Shown in pieces: positions 1 to 7,007 of a stretch of 19,824 nt of DNA; the first letter of the stretch is position 1; every line of letters begins with the position of its first letter. This DNA comes from CAZKTS01 sp964555735. Its GTDB lineage: Bacteria > Actinomycetota > Acidimicrobiia > IMCC26256 > PALSA-555. The stretch is taken from assembly GCA_964555735.1 (NCBI GenBank), contig CAZKTS010000105.1:1-19824 (forward strand), given 5' to 3'. The notes under the pieces were generated by a model. The model made no database searches. It worked only from the letters and a program-made list of their open reading frames with translations, and was not told the DNA's origin. The position numbers were made by a program, and so were the translations under genes.

Positions 1-1
1 C

Positions 2-163
2 AACGTGTCGCGCGCCACGATCCAGGGGCTGCGCTCGCTGCGGCGTCCTGAAGAGGTCGCGAAGCTGCGCGGGAAGTCGCCGGAAGAGGTGTCGACCGCC
101 GGGATGCTCAAGGCGTACCGGGAGCGGAACACGCCGAAGACCGAAGTCACCGAGGTGGCGTAG
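2..163 (+). CDS. rpsE: 30S ribosomal protein S5, C-terminal part (5' end outside window)
   Basis: Only the last 53 codons are present. The reading frame opens with NVSRATIQGLRSLRRPEEVA and continues with LRGKSPEEV, the helical C-terminal end of S5 that follows the S5/S2-like fold. S5 sits on the solvent side of the 30S subunit and contributes to decoding accuracy. The TAG at 161-163 is followed three bases later by the rpmD ATG, as expected in the spc operon. The tail after the conserved helix (KTEVTEVA) is short. Identity is supported by both sequence and gene order. The N-terminal RNA-binding domain cannot be examined here. Confidence 0.95.
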   Translation, partial: NVSRATIQGLRSLRRPEEVAKLRGKSPEEVSTAGMLKAYRERNTPKTEVTEVA

Positions 164-166
164 GAG

Positions 167-349
167 ATGGCCGGTACCCTGAAGGTCACCCAGGTGCGCT
201 CGTCGATCGGCGTGAAGCCCAAGCAGCGCGGCACGCTCCGCGCCCTTGGTCTGCGTCGCATCAACCACACCGTCGAGCTGCCCGATCGCCCCGAGATCCG
301 TGGCATGGTCGCGCGGGTCCCCCACCTCGTCACCGTCGAAGAGAAGTAG
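167..349 (+). CDS. rpmD: 50S ribosomal protein L30
   Basis: This 60-aa protein has the typical L30 length. Its N-terminus contains KVTQVRSSIG, and LGLRRINHTVELPD follows at about residues 27-40, matching the conserved L30 core that binds 23S rRNA. The ATG lies three bases after the rpsE stop. The AGGAG at 162-166 abuts the start with no spacer, so it is unlikely to act as a normal Shine-Dalgarno site. Translational coupling to rpsE is the likelier route. It sits between rpsE and rplO, its usual place in bacterial spc operons. Confidence 0.95.
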   Translation: MAGTLKVTQVRSSIGVKPKQRGTLRALGLRRINHTVELPDRPEIRGMVARVPHLVTVEEK

Positions 350-357
350 GTAGGTAG

Positions 358-858
358 ATGGTCACGAAGCTGCACGACCTCAAGCCCGCGAAGGGCTCGA
401 AGAAGGCGCCGAAGCGCCTCGCGCGCGGCATCGGCGGCAAGGGCGGCAAGACCGCGGGCCGGGGCTCGAAGGGTCAGCGCGCTCGCGGCTCGATCAAGCC
501 CGGGTTCGAGGGCGGCCAGACCCCGCTCACGCGCCGCACGCCGAAGGGCAAGGGCTTCCGCAACCCGTTCCGGGTCGAGTACGTCGTGGTCAACCTCGAC
601 ACGCTCGAGGACTTCGACGCGGGCACCACCGTCGACCCGGACGCCCTCCGCGCCAAGGGTCTCGTGGCCAAGCGCGGCCTGGTGAAGGTGCTCGGCCGGG
701 GCGGGCTCACCAAGAAGCTCACGGTCAAGGCCCACGGGTTCTCGGGTGCGGCCAAGGCCGCGATCGAGGGGGCCGGCGGCAGCGTGGAGGTCCTCCCGGC
801 ACCGTGGGGCGACGGACGTCCGCCCGCCGGCAGCAACAACGCCCAGACCAACCGCTAG
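358..858 (+). CDS. rplO: 50S ribosomal protein L15
   Basis: This 166-aa protein has the classic L15 layout. A basic, glycine-rich extension (residues about 8-60, with ARGIGGKGGKTAGRGSKGQ) threads into 23S rRNA, and GFEGGQTPLTRRTPKGKGF marks the start of the globular part. The conserved C-terminal segment runs through VKAHGFSGAAKAAIEGAGG. After VEVLP there is a tail of about 20 residues, slightly longer than in many homologues. The start is preceded by a TAGG-repeat sequence (347-357) containing AGG-type Shine-Dalgarno matches. It lies between rpmD and secY, the canonical order. Confidence 0.96.
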   Translation: MVTKLHDLKPAKGSKKAPKRLARGIGGKGGKTAGRGSKGQRARGSIKPGFEGGQTPLTRRTPKGKGFRNPFRVEYVVVNLDTLEDFDAGTTVDPDALRAKGLVAKRGLVKVLGRGGLTKKLTVKAHGFSGAAKAAIEGAGGSVEVLPAPWGDGRPPAGSNNAQTNR

Positions 859-901
859 TTAGGCTTTCCCGACCTTCTCGCGAAAGGCAGGCGCGGCGCA
901 C

Positions 902-2209
902 ATGCTCTCTCGCCTCCGGAACATGTTCCGGGTCCCAGACCTGCGGAACAAGATCCTGTTCACGCTGGTCATCGTGGGCGTCTACCGACTCGGCGCGCAC
1001 CTGCCGGTGCCCTACGTCGACTTCAGCGCGATCAAGCAGCTTCAGGACCAGGCGAACAACAGCGGGGTCGTCGGCTTCCTCGACCTGTTCTCCGGCGGCG
1101 CGATCACCAACGTCGCCATCTTCTTCCTCGGGATCATGCCGTACATCACGGCGTCGATCATCATGCAGCTCCTCGGTGTGGTGATCCCGAAGCTCGAGCA
1201 GTGGCAGCAGGAAGGCCAGACCGGGCAGAAGAAGATCACGCAGTGGACCCGGTACCTCACCATCGCGCTCGCGCTCGTGCAGTCGACCGGCTTCGTCTTC
1301 GCGCTCCACGAGGGCAAGGGTGGTCTGCTCGGGTTCTCCGGCTTCCAGGGCCAGGACCTCATCCCGGGCTTCAACGCGCCTCGGGCGGCGCTGATCGTCC
1401 TCACGTGGACGGCCGGCACCGCGATGGTGATGTGGCTCGGCGAGCTCATCACCCAGCGCGGCATCGGCAACGGCATGTCGATCCTGATCTTCGCCTCGGT
1501 CGTGTCCCGCCTCCCCGCCCAGGGGGGCACGATCTGGAGCGAGGGCACGAAGTTCCAGTTCTTCACGGTCATCGCCATCGGGATCGGGATGATCGTCGCG
1601 ATCGTCTTCGTCGAGTCGGGGCAGCGAAGGATCCCAGTCCAGTTCGCGAAACGGGTCGTGGGCCGCCGCATGTACGGCGGACAGAGCACCTACATCCCGT
1701 TGAAGGTGAACCAGTCGGGTGTGATCCCGGTGATCTTCGCGAGCTCGATCTTGTCGTTCCCGGCGTTGATCGCGTCCGCCCTGGGCAACAACTTCACCGG
1801 GGTGCAGGAATGGATCAACGACAACCTGGTGAACAACCAGGGATGGTTCTACATGGGCTTCTACACGCTGCTGATCATCTTCTTCGCCTACTTCTACACG
1901 GCGATCGCGTTCAACCCGCAGCAGCAGGCCGACATCATCCGCAAGCAGGGCGGCTTCATCCCGGGCATCCGTCCGGGACCGCCCACCGAGAAGTACCTCG
2001 CGAAGGTGCTCAACCGCATCACGCTGCCCGGTGCGCTGTTCCTGGCCGCGATCGCGCTGACGCCGCTGCTGGTGTTCGCCCTGTGGGACATCCGCCAGTT
2101 CCCGTTCGGGGGCACGGCGCTCCTGATCACCGTCGGTGTCGCGCTCGAGACGATGAAGCAGATCGACTCGCAGCTGATGATGCGCAACTACGAGGGCTTC
2201 CTCGCCTAG
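902..2209 (+). CDS. secY: Preprotein translocase subunit SecY
   Basis: This 435-aa integral membrane protein is the channel subunit of SecYEG. The N-terminus (RNMFRVPDLRNKILFTL) precedes the first membrane segment. The plug-region signature SGGAITNVAIFFLGIMPYIT lies near residues 65-85. The conserved RGIGNGMSILIF (I188-G189-N190-G191-M192) and the cytoplasmic loop with RRIPVQFAKRVVGRR, STYIPLKVNQSGVIPVIFA and NPQQQADIIRKQGGFIPGIRPG are all recognisable. Length fits a ten-helix SecY. The ATG is preceded by AAAGGCAGG about a dozen bases upstream, after a 43-bp gap from rplO. This gene exports the Sec-dependent proteins encoded elsewhere in the window. Confidence 0.97.
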   Translation: MLSRLRNMFRVPDLRNKILFTLVIVGVYRLGAHLPVPYVDFSAIKQLQDQANNSGVVGFLDLFSGGAITNVAIFFLGIMPYITASIIMQLLGVVIPKLEQWQQEGQTGQKKITQWTRYLTIALALVQSTGFVFALHEGKGGLLGFSGFQGQDLIPGFNAPRAALIVLTWTAGTAMVMWLGELITQRGIGNGMSILIFASVVSRLPAQGGTIWSEGTKFQFFTVIAIGIGMIVAIVFVESGQRRIPVQFAKRVVGRRMYGGQSTYIPLKVNQSGVIPVIFASSILSFPALIASALGNNFTGVQEWINDNLVNNQGWFYMGFYTLLIIFFAYFYTAIAFNPQQQADIIRKQGGFIPGIRPGPPTEKYLAKVLNRITLPGALFLAAIALTPLLVFALWDIRQFPFGGTALLITVGVALETMKQIDSQLMMRNYEGFLA

Positions 2210-2213
2210 CGCG

Positions 2214-2888
2214 ATGACCTCGCCACGCGGACCACGTCTCGTGTTGCTGGGCAAGCAGGGCGCTGGGAAGGGGACCCAGGCGACCCGGCTGGCCGAGCAC
2301 TACGGCGTCATCGATGTCGCCACCGGCGACCTGTTCCGTGCCGCGGCGCGCGAGGGGACTCCCTTCGGCCTCGAGGCGCAGCGGTTCATGGAGAAGGGTG
2401 AGCTCGTCCCCGACGAGATCACCGTCGGCGTGGTCGAGGAGATCCTCGGTCGCGACCGCACGATCCAGCAGGGCTTCGTGCTCGATGGGTTCCCCCGCAC
2501 GGTGCGCCAGGCGGAGGAGCTCGAGCGCGTCCTCGACGACGACCCGCTCGACCTCGTCATCGACCTCGACGTGCCCACGGAGATCGTCGTGCGACGCATC
2601 GCCGGTCGGCGCGTGTGCAGCAACTGCGGCGCCACGTACCACGTCGACAGTCCGCCGAAGCAGAACTGGACGTGCGACGTGTGTGGCGGCGAGGTGCTCC
2701 AGCGCGACGACGACACCGAGGACGCGGTCATGCGTCGTCTCGAGCTCTACGAGATCCGCACGCTGCCGCTGATCCAGTTCTACCGTCGCAAGGGCACGCT
2801 GGCCCACGTCGACGGCACCGGCGAGAGCGACGAGGTGTTCGAGGCCCTCGTGGCCACGGTCTCCGACCGCTTTGGCGCGCAGGGCTGA
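2214..2888 (+). CDS. adk: Adenylate kinase (zinc-finger LID type)
   Basis: It catalyses ATP + AMP = 2 ADP in the cytoplasm. The P-loop G13-K-Q-G-A-G-K19-G-T21 replaces the commoner GPPGAGKGT start. The AMP-binding region has ATGDLFRAA, and the LID domain carries four cysteines (C135, C138, C154, C157) arranged as a zinc site. The signature LDGFPRTVRQAEEL is present near residues 87-100. The 224-aa length fits the long-LID form. The ATG lies four bases after the secY stop, so translation is probably coupled. The order secY-adk-map is conserved in many Gram-positive bacteria and actinobacteria. Confidence 0.96.
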   Translation: MTSPRGPRLVLLGKQGAGKGTQATRLAEHYGVIDVATGDLFRAAAREGTPFGLEAQRFMEKGELVPDEITVGVVEEILGRDRTIQQGFVLDGFPRTVRQAEELERVLDDDPLDLVIDLDVPTEIVVRRIAGRRVCSNCGATYHVDSPPKQNWTCDVCGGEVLQRDDDTEDAVMRRLELYEIRTLPLIQFYRRKGTLAHVDGTGESDEVFEALVATVSDRFGAQG

Positions 2889-2899
2889 GCGCGGGAAGG

Positions 2900-3652
<753 letters not shown>

Positions 3653-3654
3653 CC

Positions 3655-6540
3655 ATGCACGTCGCCCGGCGCCGCCTCACCGACGTCGTGGCTGCCGCGA
3701 CGGTGACGCTGATCGACGCGCCCGGCGGGTTCGGCAAGACGGCCCTCGCGGTCGAGGTGGCCGAGCAGCTCGGTGTCGCCCGCGTGAGCACGGTGGTGCG
3801 TCGCGAGACGTCCGACGCGGCCGCGGTGGTCGGCGCCCTTCGCCGTTCCCTCCTCGCGGCCGGCCTCTCCGACCTGGCGGGCTCGCTCGGTGAGGTGGCG
3901 ACCGATCCGTCCGCTTCCGTCGACGACCTGCTGCTCGCGCTCGGCCAGCGGGACGAACCGCTCGTGGTCGTGATCGACGAAGCCCACCGCCTCGACGGCG
4001 AGGCGCGGGCACTCGTGGTCGGCCTCGCCGCGGGCGTGCCACCCGCGCACCGGCTCCTGGTGCTCGGTCGTGACCTCCCCGCCGCGGCCTGGCCGGTCGA
4101 CGGGGTGCGCATCGACGCCGCCGCGCTGCGCTTCACGGACGCCGAGGTAGCGGCCGTCCTCGGCGTCGACGTCGCGCCCGCGGCCGCGGCGCGCGTCGCC
4201 CGTGCCACCGAGGGCTGGCCCGCCGCGGTGGCCGTCGCCGCCGGCACGTCGGGGGTCGACGGGATCGTCGCCGCGCCCGATCGGCCCGGAGGTGCGCTCG
4301 CCGCGCTGCTCGACCACCTGCTCGCCGGCTGCGACGAGGAGACGATCGCCGAGTTCGCCGCGCTCGTGCGCCTGCCCCTGCTCGACGCCGAGATCGCCGC
4401 TTGCGTCGGTCCCGACACATGGGCCCGCGCGCGGGCGGTCGGCCTCCCCATCGTCGCGACCGAGCGTGGCTGGTTCGACCTCCTCGATCCGGTGCGTGAG
4501 CTGCTGGCCCCCCGCGGTGTGCTGTCCGTGGACGTGGCACGCGCTGCCGCGAGCCGGTATGCGGCACGCGGGGAGCTCGCGGTGGCGTGTGGCCTGCTCG
4601 CCGGTCTGTCCGATCACGAGGGCCTCGCGGCGCTGCTCGGCGGACGGCACTGGCGGGACCTGGAGGCGTTGGATCTGGCCGAGCTCCAGGGACTGCTGCG
4701 CGCGGTCGAGCCGAGTCCGTCATCGGCACCGGCGTTCCTGGCCGCCGCCCGGGTGGCCGAGGCCGTCGGCGCGCACGCCCAACGCGCCGAGCTCCTCGAC
4801 GTCGCGGCGAGTGCCGCGACCGGCGGCCTCGCCGACGAGGTGCGCGCGGAGCAGGCCATCGATCTCGCGTTCAACGGGGAGAGCGACGCGGCAGAGGCCG
4901 CGGCAGCCGTGGTGACCGGGCAGCCAGGTGTGGGCGATCTCGCGGCCCGTGGTCGGGCGCTCGTCGCGGTCGGTCGCGCGCGGGCGTTCCGGCGCGCGGC
5001 GACGTCGTTCGTCGACGCGGAGGCGCCGCTGGTCGAGGCCGCATCGATCTTCGCGACGCTCGGCGAGCCCGAGTGGCGCGCCGGTGCCCTGCTGGTCCTC
5101 GGCTACAGCGTCCACTACGCCACCGGCGATCTCGACCGAGCCGTCGATCGCCTCGGCGACGGCCTGCGCGCCCTCGCCTATGCGGACCGACGACGCGCGA
5201 CCTTCGCCACGTACTTCGCGCAGGTGCTCGGCGCCGCCGGTCGCCTGGATGAGGCCGAGGCGACGCTGCGGGAGGCGGAGGAGATCGGCCGCCTCTTGGG
5301 TGACCACCGGGTGCGTGCGTTCGCCGCGTGGACGGGCGCGCAGCTCGCGGCCCAGCGTCTCGATCACGGTCGTACCGTGGAGCTGCTGCTGGAGGTCGAG
5401 CGCCATCCGGGTGACTGGTTCGTCCACCCGACCGGTGCGGAGTTCCTGGCCGACGCCGCGTCGGCGCTCGCGCACGTCGCTGACGAGGCCGGCGCCCGCG
5501 CCTACCTCGAGCGCTCCGAGGCGCGCGCCGAGGCGCTCGGACACCCGGAGATCGCCGAGCCCGCGCGTGCGTACTTCGAGGCGCGCTTCGGGGAAGCGGC
5601 GAGGGCCGACACCCTGCTCGCCGCGCTCCCGGACTCGCCGCAGGTGCCGCCACGCGAGCGCTGGCGGATCCTCCTGTACCGGGCCCTCGCCGCCCAGCGG
5701 CGGGGCCACCCGGACGCGGCGGCGTTCGCCGACCGCGCCTTCGCCGCGGCGGCGATCATGGGGTACCCCGATCTGCCGTTCCTGGTGGAGGCGGAGGTCG
5801 CCGGGCAGGTGGCGACGAGCAACGCGCGGCCCGCGCCACGACGCGAGATCAGGTTGCTCGGGGAGTTCACGGTGTCCGCCGACGGCGTGGCGCTGGATGT
5901 CGCGCCGGGCCGGACGTCGGACCTGGTGAAGGTGCTCGCGCTCGCCGACGGCCCGATGGCGACCGAGGTCGTCCTCGACGCGCTCTGGCCCGACACGGAT
6001 CCAGCGACGGGACGCTCGCGCTTGCGGAACCTCTTGAACCGTCTGCGCGGGATGGTGGGCGACCTCGTGGAGCGCGACGGTGATGCGCTCACGCTCGCCG
6101 CGGGCGTCGCGGTCGACGCGCGGGACTTCGACGCGGACGCGACCGCTGCGCTCGCCGCGGCCGGCGCGGATCGACTCGGACTCGCGCGCGCGGCGCTGGC
6201 TCGATACGGCGGCGAGCTCCTTCCCGCCGACCGCTACGCCGAATGGGCCGCCGCACCGCGCGAGCGGCTGCGCCGCCGACACCTCGATGTGCTCGACGTG
6301 CTCGCCGCGGACGCCGAGGCCCGTGGCGATGTCGACGAGGCGATCCGGCACCTCGAGGAGGGAATCGCCGCCGAGCCGTTGGACGAGCCCAGGTACGTGC
6401 GGGCCGCGCGGCTCTGTCTGGCCCAGGGCCGACGGGGGACCGCGCGTGGCTTCGCCGACCGGGCCGGTGCGGTGCTCGACGACCTGGGCCTGCCCCGTTC
6501 GGCCGAGCTCGAGTCGCTCGTCAGCGCGTTGGGAGGCTGA
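3655..6540 (+). CDS. STAND-type ATPase/TPR regulator with C-terminal OmpR-like and BTAD domains
   Basis: This 961-aa alanine-rich protein looks like a MalT-style signal-transduction ATPase with a SARP-type output. A Walker A motif (A22-P-G-G-F-G27-K28-T29) and a Walker B/DEAH-like motif (LVVVID108-EAHR) lie in the first 120 residues. Helical sensor and winged-helix regions follow to about residue 310, then degenerate TPR-like helical pairs to about 720. From residue 731 (EIRLLGEFTVSADGVALDV) a winged-helix OmpR-type DNA-binding domain is visible (ALWPDTDPATGRSRLRNLLN). A BTAD domain (about 824-961) ends the protein. The ligand is unknown. The DNA-binding unit is C-terminal, whereas classical AfsR/SARP proteins carry it at the N-terminus. 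It is almost contiguous with map (2-bp gap), so it probably shares the ribosomal operon transcript. It likely controls the next two genes (inference). Confidence 0.85.
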   Translation: MHVARRRLTDVVAAATVTLIDAPGGFGKTALAVEVAEQLGVARVSTVVRRETSDAAAVVGALRRSLLAAGLSDLAGSLGEVATDPSASVDDLLLALGQRDEPLVVVIDEAHRLDGEARALVVGLAAGVPPAHRLLVLGRDLPAAAWPVDGVRIDAAALRFTDAEVAAVLGVDVAPAAAARVARATEGWPAAVAVAAGTSGVDGIVAAPDRPGGALAALLDHLLAGCDEETIAEFAALVRLPLLDAEIAACVGPDTWARARAVGLPIVATERGWFDLLDPVRELLAPRGVLSVDVARAAASRYAARGELAVACGLLAGLSDHEGLAALLGGRHWRDLEALDLAELQGLLRAVEPSPSSAPAFLAAARVAEAVGAHAQRAELLDVAASAATGGLADEVRAEQAIDLAFNGESDAAEAAAAVVTGQPGVGDLAARGRALVAVGRARAFRRAATSFVDAEAPLVEAASIFATLGEPEWRAGALLVLGYSVHYATGDLDRAVDRLGDGLRALAYADRRRATFATYFAQVLGAAGRLDEAEATLREAEEIGRLLGDHRVRAFAAWTGAQLAAQRLDHGRTVELLLEVERHPGDWFVHPTGAEFLADAASALAHVADEAGARAYLERSEARAEALGHPEIAEPARAYFEARFGEAARADTLLAALPDSPQVPPRERWRILLYRALAAQRRGHPDAAAFADRAFAAAAIMGYPDLPFLVEAEVAGQVATSNARPAPRREIRLLGEFTVSADGVALDVAPGRTSDLVKVLALADGPMATEVVLDALWPDTDPATGRSRLRNLLNRLRGMVGDLVERDGDALTLAAGVAVDARDFDADATAALAAAGADRLGLARAALARYGGELLPADRYAEWAAAPRERLRRRHLDVLDVLAADAEARGDVDEAIRHLEEGIAAEPLDEPRYVRAARLCLAQGRRGTARGFADRAGAVLDDLGLPRSAELESLVSALGG

Positions 6541-6542
6541 GA

Positions 6543-6586
6543 CGGCCGTCGGACGTTCGTCGGACGGCCGCCGGAGACACTCCGGC
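6543..6586 (+). promoter_or_regulatory. Candidate SARP-like operator and hairpin upstream of the luxR-type gene
   Basis: The 8-mer GTCGGACG occurs at 6548-6555 and again at 6559-6566, exactly 11 bp apart. The core CGGA recurs at 6572-6575 and CGGC at 6583-6586, giving four cores in 11-bp register. SARP/BTAD regulators are known to bind direct repeats with about 11-bp spacing, and such a regulator is encoded immediately upstream. The same DNA can also form a hairpin: CGGCCGTC (6543-6550) pairs with GACGGCCG (6563-6570), with a further 3-bp inner stem. A role as terminator or processing site without a U-tract is therefore an alternative. Confidence 0.4.
6571..6585 (+). promoter_or_regulatory. 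Inverted repeat covering the ribosome binding site of the luxR-type gene
   Basis: CCGGAG (6571-6576) and CTCCGG (6580-6585) form a perfect 6-bp inverted repeat with a 3-nt spacer. The GGAG in the left arm is the only evident Shine-Dalgarno match for the ATG at 6588. In RNA it would therefore be paired, and the stem ends two bases before the start codon. It could equally be a dyad operator at the DNA level. Confidence 0.4.
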
Positions 6587-6587
6587 C

Positions 6588-7007
6588 ATGGTCGTGACGA
6601 TGGTGGTGCGCCTGCTCGAGGGGCCGCTGGCCGCGGGCGAGGTGCAGGGACAGATCGAGCGAGTCTCGGACGGCGCCGTGTTGCCGGTCCGGGGCGTCGA
6701 CGAGCTGGTCGAGGTGGTGATCGGTGCCGGCACCGGTGTCACCGCGCGTGACCATGCGCTCACTGACCGTCAACGTCAGGTGCTCGCGCTCCTGCGATCG
6801 GGGCGCTCGAACGCCGAGATCGCCGGCGAGCTGGGCATCTCGGAGCACACCGTGCGCAAGCACCTGGAGCGGATCTTCCGATCGCTCGGGGTGTCGACGC
6901 GCGCCGAGGCGATCGTGGGGCGGGTCGACACGCGTACGCCGAATTGCGTATCGACCGCCCTTGACACCGCTGGTTCGATGGCCGACGAGGCTGGGGAGGC
7001 TCGATGA
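6588..7007 (+). CDS. Small LuxR-family (GerE-type HTH) DNA-binding protein
   Basis: This 139-aa protein has a clear LuxR-type helix-turn-helix at about residues 60-112 (LTDRQRQVLALLRSG, NAEIAGELGISEHTVRKHLE, IFRSLGVSTRAEAI). The N-terminal part of about 55 residues is not a receiver, PAS or autoinducer domain that I recognise. It contains a beta-rich stretch (VRLLEGPLAAGEVQGQIERV). The ATG at 6588 is chosen because it follows the upstream stop and has GGAGA ten bases before it. ATG at 6600 is an alternative. The TGA overlaps the start of the next gene (ATGA, 7004-7007), so the two are coupled. It probably controls this locus together with the upstream ATPase regulator (inference). Confidence 0.82.
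   Translation: MVVTMVVRLLEGPLAAGEVQGQIERVSDGAVLPVRGVDELVEVVIGAGTGVTARDHALTDRQRQVLALLRSGRSNAEIAGELGISEHTVRKHLERIFRSLGVSTRAEAIVGRVDTRTPNCVSTALDTAGSMADEAGEAR

Noticed and set aside
725..2254. 509-codon minus-strand frame opposite secY
   Set aside because: It is Arg/Asp/Glu-rich and has no motif. secY on the other strand is unmistakable.
2615..2899. N-terminal extension of map from an internal adk ATG
   Set aside because: It overlaps adk in another frame. The GTG at 2900 gives the canonical Map N-terminus.
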